A stretch of 64,000 bases of DNA from Datnioides undecimradiatus (GCA_008933995.1 WARS01004318.1:1075589-1139588), one strand, 5' to 3'. Numbered from the stretch's first letter, positions 21,610 to 34,339 are shown. The notes: a model not told the origin generated them from the sequence alone. Numbers and translations are program-made.

Positions 21610-24600
21610 AGGGAACAATCTGATGCCGCTCCGCTCCAATCAAACGCCGTGTCTTGCCGGTCGAGGCTAAATTGCCAGCACCTGTTTCACGAGGCCACAG
21701 GACGTATTGTCTTCGTCCGGGGGGGGGGTTGTGTATCCAGGGCCAACCTTCACTCGGGCTGTGGGTTAGTTCAGCCTCTCAGGAATCTACATCAAATAGG
21801 ACTATTGACTGCCAGCGGCCGCGGCGTTCGGCTGGGGGAGCCCTTTGTTTGGTCAGTTTCGTCTGTCTCTCGCTTGATCCAACACGCCGGCGACTCAGGC
21901 CGACCCCGGGCTCAGCCAAACGAAGCGCCGCCGTCACGTGCGGTCCGCCGTGACGCAGGGGGTGCTTGTTTTCGCTCCTGATTCCTCTGGACCTCTCAGT
22001 TTGGTTGCTACAATCCAAAGATGGCATCGATTAGAGCCCGACATGCTGAAATTAGACAGTTTCACCTGCTACTGGTGATGTACTGGTGTCACCACAGACA
22101 CTGACTGAAATCTCTTCTTTACTAACGTGATGTGTTTCAGAAAGCAGCTTCTGAGGACCTTTGCAGAGTCACATCGCTGCACCACTGCAGTGCATACATT
22201 CACTAAATCGGCGGCCATATTGGAAATTGGTGCGTTTTTAACCCCTGAAATTTTGATTAAGCAACATCTAAGGTTTGCAGACATTAGCCGCCATAAGCCG
22301 CTGGTTTTACAGGACCTTAACGGTGCCTGCTAACGAATTCAGAGTTTCATTTATAAGAACAAGACTGTTTTCATTCCTGCATTCACAAGCTGCACATTCT
22401 CGCTTTAAGATCACATATCGAGCAGGAAACAGCCTCTTGTTCCTGTCGCAGAGTCGTCCAAGTTAAGACACTACGGCGAGAGAAGACGAGGAGCGGGAGA
22501 CGGATGAGGGTAAATCAGACAGCGGCTCGGCTGATGAGAACAAATGAGGAGCCCGGTGATTCATTGTGAGAATGACACATCGCATCCAAACACCGCAACA
22601 GTCTATAATACAGAGCTGCTTCAAACAGATGGGAGAAAGAACAGCTGCGTGTTTTAATTGGTCACACATGCGATATCAAGCACACAGCCCATTTAAAAAA
22701 AAACAAAAAACCTGCGAGGATGCGTCTCCTCGGTTTTTCTGCAGGATAACTTGGAGGGATCGTTTGCCACAAGGACACAAACAAACAAACTGCCTGGGCT
22801 TTCTCGTGTTTGATGCTCACCCTCTGAATACACCCGGAGAACAATACCTGCTTCCTGTTTCGGGCTGTGAAGCAATCTGTCTTGGTGCCATAAAACAATC
22901 CGGCAGATTTACCGCCAAATGTAACTGTGCGCCGCCGAGTCGGGTTTTATGACAGCAGAGGCCGCTGTAAAAGATACAGCACGGCATAATCCGGCGCGCG
23001 TGCACGTGCACGGCGTGCAACAGGTGCCGCTTCACAGAGGCGCGCGATATGAGGCGAGGGCGCCGTAAAAACGCGGCGCCGTGCCTGTCGTTAATTAAAC
23101 CGGATGCGTCAGCTTCAAGTCGACTTAAACGATCTGCTTCATTCACATTTCTGAAAGGTTCCCGTCAGTGATGAGTTTATTGAGTAATTCATTCAACACA
23201 CCCACTCAGCAGCTCAGAGACACTGTTAGCTTAGCATAGGAGACGTCCACACACACGTTGCATTGAAAATCTGCATTTGAAGTTTGTTTTGTGTTTGTGC
23301 TATGTTTACAGCAGACGTTCTGAAGCTTTATATTGATCCTATTATATTTACTGGCAACGTTTCACCGTTACATTGATTAAAACGTGCACTTCTGTCAGAT
23401 GTGAGCCTGCTGCTGCAAATTATGTGTAAATGTAGTTTTAGACAAAACGTAAATTAAAGTATCTGAGATAAAACGAACAGAACAGGTGAACACACAGCTG
23501 AAAAACAAACAGGCATGAACAGACTGAGCTACTCATCGATGAATCTGTGTAAAAACCAAAGTTTAACTTGTTTCAGTGTTAAAACAACTTAGCATCGCTC
23601 GGCTTATTGCACAGGAACTGCTCAAATATGAAAGAAAATGTTAAAATGAATAAATATAAAGGTGAAACCTGCTGCAGCGAGACGTGTTGAGCGTGCTGAC
23701 ATCAGCCTGTGATGCTTTAATCATTTTAACTGTGTTTATTTTCTTAATTGTCAGAGGTTGTTTTATTTTGTCCTGTGTTGCTTTTAGTGCCTTACATCAT
23801 ATCCACTCACATTTCTTTTCCCCCACAGTCACAATAAGCAGGTTTAACCTTCACTAGACGCCATCTTTCGGTGTCATTCAGGCGTTTTTAATCCGAAATC
23901 AGAAACATCAAAACTCTTCATCTTTGACGCGGCTCATCACAGACCCGCGGCGCGGCGCGTGCTAGTGCTCGCAGCTGCTGAGTGACGCTTGTTTCATGGA
24001 TGCACGGCTCTTTTTCTGGAGATACCTGTGGAGCAGCTGGCGACACGCGGCCGAAGATCACTTTGAAGTAGCCTTGGTTACTTTGACAGTTTGGTCGGCC
24101 GATGGTAAATTGCTTAAAGCTCACCGCAAACAAAGCATTATGCAAAACGCACGCAATTAATCACCGAGAGGGCGGTTCGTATTTTTTATGATTATTAATG
24201 GCCTTTGCCACGCCGTGGGGTCATCTCACCTCTCTGAAATATTTACATCATAAACAGCATGAATTATGGGGGTTGCAGGAAGGGCGCCGCTTTAAAATAC
24301 AGTTTCCTTTATTTTCATCAGGCGGGGCGGTCAGGAAGCTAGCCATCCGCAGAGCCCGATATGGAAATGAGACGCTCGCTTCGGGCTCACGCGACGCCTG
24401 AAGGACGTTGTTAGGATTCAAATCCGCCGCCGGTCGCTCAGGCAGTAAGCGCGGTGGGTGAAGTGAGGAGAGCTTCCAGCTCATCAGCCACGGTGCGGGA
24501 TCAATACGGGAACGCTGACACGGAGGAAACAGTGATAGAGATGTAATTCCGATAAAAGAGGCGCCGTGTTTCTCCCAGCTCCGTGAATAATAAGCGGCGA

Positions 24601-26370
24601 CGCTTTCTAATCACCGGCCCCTCCTGACCTTCTTCTGCAGCGAAACGCGGCGAGGCAGCTGCAGCGTTTGGAGCTGACGCACCAACACGACCGGCCGCCG
24701 CAGCGTCCGCGCTCGCCTGGATTTCAGTTCGCAGCCTTCACGCAGGAAGTCTGTCAAAAGGTTTGTTTGACTTTCATCCAGAGGCGTTTGGTCGGCGTCT
24801 CTGTGGAGACGTGTTTTGCTGTAGATACAACGAACCGGGCGTAAACAAAGGAAGACAGACAAAGAGTCGCAGCCCGTCCCTACAGCGAACCCTGCGCCGG
24901 TTTGTGAAGCACCCAGGCTGCCAGCGTCCCCGTGCTGGGCTTAAATGATGATTTTCATGTGTTTTTAAATTTACGTTTATGCATCAAAGCCTGATACGCC
25001 AACGCATCCTGTTGAAGCGCCGCATTACGCCGGCACGTTTACCGGGCGGCTCCTCCTGCTCTTCCTACAACATCTCAGAAGGTCCGACTGTGATCTGATG
25101 CACGACCCACCTCGTTACTGTTCACGTTACAGATGTTGTTAGATGTTGTTAAGCAGCTTCTGACCCATGGAGGCTTTATCAGGTCGATCAGGAGATTATT
25201 TGCTAAGAAGTTTGCAATTAGCACGTGGCTTTAACAATAATTTTATATAATAATTGTCAGAAATCCAGTTCCTTTGTTTGATCTCATGATCTGATCTGTT
25301 TGAAACTGGGACCTAGAACCAGGAAACAGTGGACTTTGACTTAGCAAAAGCCCAGAAGAACCAAAAAGAGATAAACCAGACAGATCAGCTGTGACAGAAC
25401 CTGGAAATACAGTGGATCCCAGGTTTCTCCAGGTCGGGGAAACCCAAAGACCACATCAGGAGCGTCTTTCTTTAAAAGATGTGGAAAACACGAGCTCATG
25501 CTAACAACCTGCTGATGCTAACCTCCTCTGTGCCTCCCCGCGCAGACGCTGGCGTGGACGCGGTGTCGGGCTAAATAATGCAGTCAGACAGTACAGATTC
25601 AGGCCGGGCAGAGTCATCCCAGCAGGAACGAACATGTAATTAGTTTGTATTCCGCCATTAGCACATACGGAGAAGAGGCCAAGGCCCGAGCACAGATTCA
25701 GCGTGCACTTTCCGCATGTCAGTGTATCTGTGTCCAAACATGAATGCAGTTTAATTTGCCTGGATGTGATTCTATACTGCACGACTCGAGCGAATCAAAC
25801 CTTTCCCCTCAGATCCTTTTTGTTCTGTTCTGTTCCTTTTGAAGGTCTGCAAAACGCCGCCGCCGCCGCCGCCGCTGCTGCTGCTGTGTCCGTAACCGCA
25901 GCCAGATTTGAGAGAAGGGAAATCGTCCTTGGAGCTGATCATCAGGAGAGAGAGAAAGAGCGAGGATGCCTCCACCTCCTGTTGTTTGTCCGGGATGCCA
26001 AGCTCACGCGCAGCATGCCAGGCCCCATGCGGGCGCTCAGGCCGGCCGGAAAAGACAGAGCTCTTGGAAGACTCGGGCCCGGCCAGAGCCAACAGCACGC
26101 TCATGCCAGGCGCAGCAACTGTGGCCAGCGTCTGCTAGTGCATCTCTCCCCTTTACCCGCCGGCACACGGCGGACCTCAGGGGAAAGGATGCAACCATCA
26201 GGGGAGCGCTGGTCCATCCGGGCCGAGCTGGAGGACAGACCCCATGTGGCGGGGAGTGGGAGGTTTGTGGCTGTTACTCGAAAAACAGCCCGCAGCCTGG
26301 TATCCTGTTTTAGTTTCTTGCTGTTGATGTCTAATTTAAGCCAAAGCGTCCCCCACTGCCTTTAAAAAGT
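21610..26370. other. CpG-rich then mixed non-coding DNA, no gene seen
   Basis: CpG-dense patches lie at about 21820-21960 and 22985-23100, the latter containing a 14-bp palindrome at 22999-23012. AT-rich unique DNA fills about 23160-23830. A possible acceptor (pyrimidines then CCCACAG) ends at about 23828 with no convincing exon after it. The 220-residue ORF at 25703-26365 overlaps three other ORFs, carries an Ala run from the CCG/CTG array and matches nothing known. Confidence 0.4.
25855..25886 (+). repeat. (CCG)n-(CTG)n compound microsatellite
   Basis: About seven CCG/GCC units run directly into four to five CTG units. Translated, it gives the poly-Ala stretch of a spurious ORF. Confidence 0.9.
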
Positions 26371-26379
26371 GCCGCGTTA

Positions 26380-26600
26380 GGCGTTTTCGAAACGTGGATT
26401 TACAGTAATATCGTCCAATTAACTGCGAATCCTTGGCGGCCGCTGGCGATATTGGTGGTTGAGAAATTAGGGTCACTTCCAGCAAATCCCTTCGTTTCCT
26501 ATTAGTAACGACATCATCTGGGAGGGGAGGGTGTGTTTGTGCGGGGTTATGTTATTTACTCAATGATTTTGAGCATGCAGGTGTTTTCCCCTTGATTTCT
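26380..26600. promoter_or_regulatory. Candidate conserved non-coding element
   Basis: The block has GTCCAATTAACTGCG at about 26413-26427, GAAATTAGGGTCAC near 26463 with an AGGGTCA nuclear-receptor half-site, CCTATTAGTAACG and CAATGATTTTGAGCATG near 26562-26578. No repeat or ORF of note. Appearance only. Confidence 0.35.
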
Positions 26601-27515
26601 CAGCTGCAACATGAAAAATCGGAGATATCGGTGCTCGTCTATCGTTGATTGTGATCGTCCACGGACGTTTGCATAGCAACTTTGGAGCGACACGGGTTTG
26701 ATCTTCAAGAAATCAGTCAGGTTGGTTTATCTTTGTTAAACATGGTCGTATTTTGGCTTTAAATGTCGTTTATTTATCCGCTAAACAAACTTATTTAACC
26801 GGATATTTGTGATTCTTGCAGCGCAGCGGATCGTCTCTTTCCATTTCCATATTTGATTTGCCGCCTTGACACCACGCGCCGCCTCTGACCTCACTTTTTA
26901 GTTGGGAACCGCAGTTAGACCTGCCTGTGCATCCTCGGAGAGCAGCTCAAGGCCCAGCGGCTCGCTCAAGGACAGCGTGTGGACAGTGGGAGGCGGGGAT
27001 CGATCGGCCATCTGAGCATTTATTGACTATTACTTCCAAATCAGAGTTGCAACAACAATAACTTTGCACCATTTCAGTCCGAATTCTGGACTGTTCCTGC
27101 GGTTTCTGTCTGTTCTCCCGGGTCTCTGCTAATTCCTCTCAGACCAGCAAGGTTAACATCTGCATGTGAGGTTTATTGTTTTGCGCAAGATGAACATTTA
27201 ATGAGTTTCAATACACAGGAGTCGCACGTCATGTCAAAAAATATGATCAATGCCTCGCCGTGCACCTGCTTTTTAATCACTCCGAGGTGCAGGCAGAGAG
27301 AAACCGAGGAACTGATGCAACCGGCTGGGGAATCCTGCCATTGTTCTGTGCAAACACGCTGAAATGTGGGTGTTTTCTACCGGGGACCGGCTTTAAAATA
27401 TGCCTGCATTTATATTTCTATCATGGCGTCTGCCCCCGTGGATGATGAGAGTGCTGCAATTCTTGTGGCAGCGGGAGAAAAAAACCCAGCGAGAGGATGT
27501 GTGACATGAAAACTA

Positions 27516-27518
27516 GCC

Positions 27519-27549
<31 letters not shown>

Positions 27550-27550
27550 C
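27516..27550 (+). repeat. (CCG)n microsatellite with one interruption
   Basis: About 35 bases of CCG/GCC units with a single A interruption at 27531. CpG-bearing arrays of this type in vertebrates are often found near transcribed 5' ends, but no promoter is evident here. Confidence 0.9.
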
Positions 27551-28716
27551 TCTGAATCCCGAATTAGTGGGTGTTTTGGAGGAGAACCCTGATGAGAGCG
27601 GGAGTTAACAGAGCTTGCATGCAATCACTCTTTCTGCAGCTGGCTGATGCGGCTGATCATCTCGGCGGGCGTTACACAGCATCTCAGCTGTGACCTGCAC
27701 ACACCTGACTGAGAGAAGCCGGAGGACTGCAGAGCAACAGGCGAGCGCGCCACCCGGTCGTCCAGCGCGCGGGGCAAAGACGCCGTTCCTGGGCGACCTG
27801 CTCCAGGGCCGTTACTTTCTTACTTTCCCTGTTTGTTTTACCTTAACGCCTCCACGCTGCCAGCCCCATAAGACCTCTGCCACTGACGCTGCGACAGCAC
27901 ATCTGAGGCAGATCAGGTTGCCACACTGCTTTTGAATGATAATACCGCGGCATCATGTTTCACATTGATTCATTTTCAAAGAGACTCGGTATTATTTTTT
28001 ATTGATCGGCCTTTCTTTATAAACAAAGATGATATATAGGCCGAGTAATAGGAGGATTAAATTACACGGCCTGGAAAATAAGCCGGATCGATACCGAAAA
28101 AAAAAAAAAAAGTAATTTAGCACAATTCGGCTCAATTTGTTTGAGGGATGCTGCGCCGCTCGTGTGTCTGGCTGAGCCGGGCGAGGTGAGGTGCCACCAG
28201 GCTGGATTGAGCCACCGCTCCGGGCTCCACTTTCACTATTTCCACGTTTTACATCATTTTGCTCCGCGTTATCGACGCAATCCCGACAGCGAGAGTTTGT
28301 CGACTTTAGCTCGTTGACAGAAAAGCACTGATGCTGCAGTAATGTTGTATCACTCGACAGACAGTTGCAGCTGTTGATGAAACCCTCACATCATCATGTT
28401 CCGAGTGTGGGAGGACTGAAATTAACATAAGAGCAGAAACAGGCTGCACGTCTCCACACGTACTAACCAGGTGTACATGGACCAGGCCCCCCCCCCCTTC
28501 ATCAGCAACGCTAAACCAAACGCCGCGGCTCTCATTTGGAGCATTTGTTTGCCTGTGTGAGGAATAACGGCGGCAGGAGCAGGTGGAATATTGCCTCGGC
28601 TGCTAACCCACGTGGATCAGAAAAGCTGCTTGCCAAGTCCAGACTCCACTTTTTACAAGCACATCTGGAGCAGAATCACCATATTAATTGCCAGTTAATG
28701 TGTTTACACACAGCGA

Positions 28717-28726
28717 GGATTAATCC
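28717..28726. promoter_or_regulatory. Palindromic OTX/bicoid-class site
   Basis: GGATTAATCC is a perfect 10-bp palindrome made of two overlapping GGATTA/TAATCC cores. K50 homeodomains (OTX, PITX, GSC, CRX) recognise TAATCC. It sits in an AT-rich run that also contains ATATTAATTG and AGTTAATG just upstream (28681-28700). Confidence 0.4.
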
Positions 28727-29047
28727 CTGAGAGAAGCTGGTTGACCCGGGTCACACGGTCGGCGGGAGGGGCTGTGTTTTCGGGCTGGGGCGAGGTGTCG
28801 AGCCAAGTGTGTGGACAAAAGGCCCGTAAGCTGAATGATGCAGCTGGAAGCCATCTGTCATGGCGCCTTTCTGGTACTTTGACAGCATCTATCTGAGCGG
28901 CAGCGAAGGCTCATGCAGGGATTGGCCGGCCTGTGATCACATGACTCGCACCGCGCCCTAGTTTGTTTCAGATGCTTGGACAACGAGGCCCTGGATCACC
29001 TGACCTCTGTCATGTTAACTTACAGTTTCACCTGCCTTCTTTTCCAG

Positions 29048-29095
29048 AACGAGCGACGAAATCAGGAAACGCCGCGCGATGCTGCCGACAACGCG
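29048..29095 (+). other. Possible 48-nt cassette exon
   Basis: A strong acceptor (TTTCACCTGCCTTCTTTTCCAG ending at 29047, with branch-like GTTAAC about 30 bases upstream) is followed by 48 nt and then a strong donor, GCG/GTGAGTG, at 29096. The interval is divisible by three and open in all three frames. No paralogue or domain is recognisable in so short a peptide. If the window is an intron of a plus-strand gene this could be a microexon or non-coding cassette; chance pseudo-exons with this signature also exist. Confidence 0.3.
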
Positions 29096-29910
29096 GTGAG
29101 TGCGCCAGGAGTTGAGTCGATCTCCTTGTTTTGAAGGTTAAATCCACGAGCGTGTCCTGATACGATCAGCAGGACGAGCACGGCGCCGCTGAGGCCGATT
29201 CCCGCGGCTGGTTTCTGATCACAGGCACGGACACGGCTCGGTTAAAGTCGAGAAAAGGCCGAAGTCAAACGAGGAGGAGCAGCAAACGCTGACTGGAGGG
29301 ATGAAAACAGCAGAGGAGGAGCAGCCGCCGGTGTCAAAGCGCCACAGTTTGCTGCGAATGCAAACACAAGTTGCATCGAAAGACGACAAAGAAGAGGACA
29401 TTGTGTGCTTTGTTGTTGTTGTTGTTGTTTGGCAGGACATAAGCAGCCTGTAAACAGCTACACGCCTACATTGTTTTCAAGTGTTTCATCACGCGGTGCG
29501 GTGGCTATCGTGCCCACTTGCTTACTTCAGCTGCTCGAGTAAGTAAGTGTGTCCAAACCCAAGGGGTCGGAGGTGAGGAGCTGAGGCTGCTTCAGGTTGG
29601 TTTGTCAGCCGCGGCGCTGCACAGCCGCACGCATCACACCTCGCGGCCTCGGAGCGCTTCCCTGCAGGTTTTCCGAGCTGTTTGGCGCATGCTTTTCCTA
29701 AGACTGGTCTCCTTGTCGACGAGGTTTTCTTCAGAGTTTACATCTTTTTTTTTTAAATGCTACTTTGACAGCGACATGCAGGTTGTGACCCCTCACTTCC
29801 TGTCACAAAGGACCTTGTCTACCCGCCCCGTGGAGCCTAGCGCTGGCTGATAGCGGCGTCGAGCGCCACCTGAGCCTTCGTCCCTCCCTCCTCATCCTGG
29901 AGATAGCTCC
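29096..29910. other. GC-rich non-coding DNA, no gene seen
   Basis: Contains a (GTT)n run at 29411-29429 and an eight-to-nine T run near 29746-29754. ORFs on both strands are short and carry no domain. Confidence 0.4.
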
Positions 29911-29919
29911 GTGTCTCTG

Positions 29920-30540
29920 AGGCTTTGGTTTAGAGGGACCTCCTAATGAGAGATTTACTGTATAGAGATAATTATGGGGGAAGGCAACATCTCGCTCAGG
30001 CCTAATGAGTAAGATAAGAGCTCTTCAGCGGTTTTCCAAGTAGCGCCCTCCTCCTCCTGACCCGTCACAGCACGGGGCTTCTAGTGGTCGCAGACAATCA
30101 GCTAGAAAAACACTAAGGGCACGCCTATATGCATGACAAGTGCGCACGCTTGGCGCCGCGCATTCCCGTGCACATACGTGATCCCGCAGCCCCGGGATCA
30201 CAACTCGCAGCGGTGGTGAGAGGACAAAGGCGGGGCGCGACGCTCCCCGACACCCCTGCCATTTTATAAATCAGCCACCTGGCCGATTAAGGGGAAAATG
30301 AGTGAACAGAATCAGAAACGCGTGGTCTTGTTTATTGCTTTAGAGAGTAAGCTGGCGAGGAGGCAGCCATTGTGTGATGATGAGAGTGGCGCCTCTGGAG
30401 ACGGGCGTTCACACACTGGCAAAGGAGCTAATACAGATTTTCATTAGGATGCACACTTCAACACACTGTCATAGTATTTACAGTCTCACACTGGGGAAAC
30501 AAATAAACTGCGTGATTAACAAGTTTTCCTGATGCCTGGC
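29920..30540. promoter_or_regulatory. Candidate conserved non-coding block
   Basis: The first part contains CCTAATGAG repeated at about 29942 and 30001 and TAATTA at 29969-29974 within GATAATTATG. A GC-rich middle (30130-30240) separates it from a second part with GATTAAGG, TTTCATTAGG near 30438 and GTGATTAAC near 30512. There are no repeats or ORF signatures. This may be two elements. Confidence 0.4.
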
Positions 30541-30577
30541 GCTTCGCTGTGCGCTCATCGGAGTGCCACCTCGCCGA

Positions 30578-30623
30578 CTTAATGATTCTTAATGGTTTCT
30601 TAATGACTTCTTAATGACTTCAT
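30578..30623 (+). promoter_or_regulatory. Cluster of four TTAATG homeodomain-like cores
   Basis: CTTAATGATT, CTTAATGGTTT, CTTAATGACTT and CTTAATGACTT follow one another, an approximately 11-bp imperfect tandem repeat. It is both a small repeat and a homotypic cluster of TAAT cores spaced about one helical turn apart. Function not established. Confidence 0.4.
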
Positions 30624-31611
30624 CAGGAAGATCCTGCAACAGCACATTCTGACAAGCGGGAGCCTCCCCTTGAGACCCAGGATCACACCACAGCGCTAAC
30701 CCCTCTCCAGTTTTCTGCTCAGATAACACACACTTTAAATCTGCTTATCTGAGACAGCATCGCCGACTTGGATGACACGAGCGTTTGATCCACGGCTAAC
30801 TGCGGGGACGTGTGATGTAATGCGATGTGAAAGCGTGCAAGCCGACGTGTGGAAATGCACTAAAAGGCGAACGGGGATGTCCACCTAGGCTGTGGGCAAA
30901 TGCAGTCACATCAAACTAATCTCAGAACATTGGAGTGACATCTAGTGTTGTGTAACCAGAATTAAACTGCATTGTGCGAGGGTATCTAGGAAACCCATTC
31001 GGTGGCGTTCGGTGCAAAGCTGCGACCGTGATGCAAGACGTGGGGGAGGAGGCGGCGGGGAGGCGACGACAGCAAACGGGGCCTGAAGAGCCCAGTAATT
31101 GTAGAATTTCATTACGGCGCGGACGGACGAAAAGATGACACTCAGAGCTGCAGCCGGAGAAACGAGCGGCGCGTCGTTGAGAACAAAGTGCGGTCAGAAA
31201 AGAAAAAACCTTCCAAGCATTTAATGACATAGAATTTTCTGGGTCGCCTCAATGTCACCGAGCAACAAATAGTTTGGAGTGTGGCGTGCACGGCGCAGGC
31301 GATCACAGGCCGCCGCGTCGCTCTCAGCCGGCGAGTTAAAGCCTGCAAATTATCGGCGCATCTCCGCGAGTTAAAGGCTCGGGGCTCTTTTCATCCCGAC
31401 CGTGTTCGACAGGATTAAAAGGAAAAGTTTGCCTTTCTTTGAACAAATCCTTAATTATTTTGATAAAACAAAAGTTAATTAGCCAACGAGCCAATTACGG
31501 GCGTCGGCGTCTTTGCAGAAACCGAAAACGAAAAAAAAAAAAAATCAAAAAAGTTAAAAGTTTATTCAAAGTTCAAAGAAAATAAAGGAAAATCTGTGAA
31601 AACATGAGGGT

Positions 31612-31644
31612 CACACACACACACGCACGCACGCACACACACAC
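31612..31644 (+). repeat. (AC)n with ACGC interruptions
   Basis: CA-type microsatellite with a run of CACG/CGCA units in the centre. Confidence 0.9.
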
Positions 31645-33296
31645 TCATGCACATTTAACAACTGGTTTACAAATTGCATTAGCAGGGAAGCGTGACTGCA
31701 TGGCAAATTACACCTGTCCTGATGGATGTCCTCTTTACGGGCTGTGGAAGCAGAGCTGAGGGGCCGCGGCGAGAGAGGGAGGGCGGGCGGGCGAGGCTTC
31801 AGCCGAGCACTCGAAAATGATGCATCGCCGGCCGTGTGTCACCGCCTGGCAGGGGCGGCTGGGAGGGGGGCATCGCCCAGATACCGGTGCCCAAAACACA
31901 GAGAGACACGTGCTCCGCTCAGTCCACGGCAGCCGGGATGAGAGGCCGCTCAGTTCCACGGCGACAAATGAGTCATAAATACAGTTTTTCCTCATTGGTT
32001 GCTGCGTCTGTTTGCATTTTGTTTGCAGAATGAGACCAGTCACATGTTTTTATTTACAGATGTGGAAGAATATGATGCTGCTTTGTTGCAAAACGCTTGA
32101 GACAAAGTTGGTGCACAGAGCAAAGTGTTTCCTGATGTAAGACGACTTAACATGTGCACAGTGACGGTTACGAAACACCTCACGCCGGCTCGGTGTCGGA
32201 GCGCCGAGCTTCCGCTTGGCGTTACGAAAACAAGGTTTTTTTGTTATTGGGGCTGAAATTCAGACATATCGTGAAATAACTCCCAGCCGCGGCTCTGGAG
32301 CGCCTGTCCTAACCTGATTCCCGAGCAGATATGTGCACAGCAAACATCGGAAAATGGCTGCAGCCTCGCCGCCAAAGACGCATGAGTCGGGCTCCAGCGC
32401 TAAATTAAGGACGGCGAGTCAGCTGCAGAACGAACCAGAGCCGGCGCCGAAGACTCCTGTGAATCTCCACAGTGTGCCGGACTCACGCGACGTGACCTTC
32501 CTCTGGAGACGAGGAGAACACACCCTGCATCAATTAGACCACCGGGGAGTTGGTCTGGCTGTGGAGATCACAGAGAAGCAGCCCATGACGTGTCTTCACT
32601 GTGAAGATCGACCACTTCCTCCGGAGCATCCAAACAGCGCTTTGAGAGAGGAAGACACAGATAGGAGCAGCGGGGGATTTACTGCCGCTGGGATTTACTC
32701 CTTGTTCCAATTTGCAAAAAGGGATTACTCCTGCTTTTTTCATCATTCCCTTTATTTATTTATTCCATTTCCAAATTCATTTCTGATTCACCTGAAGGGG
32801 AAAAAGCAAAATATCGAGCCAAAGGCATAAATAAACAGCGTCAGAGCGAACGGATAATGACGGCGGGTCAAGTTGTGAGTGAGTCACGTCTTCACTCCCG
32901 GAAGAAAGCGATTACTGTAACACGGCGCCGACAATCACGGCCGAGATAATTCCCGGTTCTCAAATTGTATTGTGTCACATTGTGTTTCGCGTATGCTATC
33001 AGAAACTGGATTTAGATATGCAAACTATGTGGCGGGATGGCGAAGGGGGGCGGCGGGAGGGGACGCGCAGCCGCGGGGTTGGCATCCAGGCGTGTCACTT
33101 TGTCATGCTGCACGGTTTCTGAGAGAGCTTGATGGTTTCTAAGGGAGGGGAGAGGAAAGTGTCGCAAAGGCGTGCTCTCCTCCAAGATGAACAGATGGCA
33201 GAGTCTAAGTGTGGAGATTTGTTTTATATCTCCATCCCATGTTGTGGCGCAGTACATGTGGGCTTCCGCTCCCCCCTCCTCCCCGTCCCTGCTTCC

Positions 33297-33343
33297 CCTC
33301 CTCCTCCTCCTCCTCCTCCTCCTCCTCCTCCTTCTTCTTCTTC
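33297..33343 (+). repeat. (CTC)n-(CTT)n compound microsatellite
   Basis: About eleven CTC units pass into four CTT units. The pyrimidine tract creates Leu-only or Pro-only runs in spurious ORFs. Long homopyrimidine mirror-like DNA of this kind can adopt triplex (H-DNA) structure. Confidence 0.95.
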
Positions 33344-34339
33344 AAATGTTATCTCACAGGATAACGGATGCACGCAATGTTTAAGCTAATGAGGAGTGGG
33401 CGTCGCTTTGTCTTCCTCTTTATTTCTTCCCCTCTCTCCCACCGACACATCCTCTTTGCTTTGCATTCTCCCTCAAACCCACGCTCGGAGCTGAAACCTA
33501 TATGCCAAACAATTACGAAACGCTCGCAGCCCGGGTGGCCGTCTAAACCGCGAGTTCCCGGCAGCTACCGGCGTGCGGCGGCAGTCAGAAGAGCGCAGTG
33601 CTAATGGAGCCGGAGATGATATCAGGCGACGGCGTTCAAACCGGTGGCTTCGTGTGTTTGCGGCGGGCCTGGCGCGTCAGCCTCACTATATGATTTTTAA
33701 TGTGCTCGTTCTGTGTTTGACTCGCACGGGATAAATACAGTCAAACATGCCAATCAGACGCCCGTGGGCCTGTCGGCTCCGCGGCGAAACGTCGAGCAGC
33801 TCGTGATAAATGTGACACGCTGAAAACAAAAAGGCGCAGCGCTGAGTTACGGCACGGGGGCGCAGCTGATTACCGAGCGGAAACAGGAAGTTTCCCCGGT
33901 TCCTCCTTCCTGCAGAGACCAGCAAGACCAAAAGACGGTTGAACTCAACCTCCGTGTGTGCGTCAAGAGTCGGTCCTCTGACAGGAGACGTGACGCGTGT
34001 TGACTCGTCACCTGCCGCCGCGCTCTCCACTGTGGCAGGATGACAAAACACGACCCCGCACACGTCCGCGCCATGAAGGCTCTCGCTTTTGAGTCCCGCC
34101 GACTTTGGTTTCGGAGTCTCGTCTTGTTTGAAACTGAACAAAACGCGCAGTCAGGTCGGCTGCCGTGGTCCAGATCCAAAGCCAGCACGAGCGGAAGGAG
34201 GAGCCAAATGGACCCCCCCCCCCCCACAGCCTGGGAGACCAGCCCTCGCACCTGTGACCAGGTAAACTTTCCACACAGCCGTTAATGGACACGGCGGCTG
34301 TTGTTTACCGAAGACTCCCCGCAGAGGAGACTAGCTGAC

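Larger units (their letters stand above)
26601..29040. other. Mixed non-coding DNA, no gene seen
   Basis: Includes AT-rich patches near 26700-26830 and 27960-28130, a CpG-rich stretch near 28130-28300, a 15-A run at 28097-28111 and a C run near 28488-28497. A palindromic K50-homeodomain site at 28717-28726 is listed separately. No domain-bearing ORF. Confidence 0.4.
30630..34330. other. CpG-rich non-coding DNA, no gene seen
   Basis: Mixed to GC-rich unique sequence with microsatellites listed separately. AT-leaning exceptions lie near 31430-31500 and 32940-33030; the latter includes ATATGCAAAC, an octamer-like POU word, near 33015. The 165-residue ORF at 32333-32830 is antisense-overlapped and featureless, as are the ORFs at 33686-34292 on both strands. 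A C13 run lies at about 34213-34225. Confidence 0.4.

Noticed and set aside
25703..26365. 220-residue plus-strand ORF, longest in the window
   Set aside because: Contains poly-Ala from a CCG/CTG array, overlaps other-frame ORFs and shows no recognisable family or splice support.
32333..32830. 165-residue plus-strand ORF
   Set aside because: Featureless, overlapped antisense by another ORF, and runs into AT-rich sequence.
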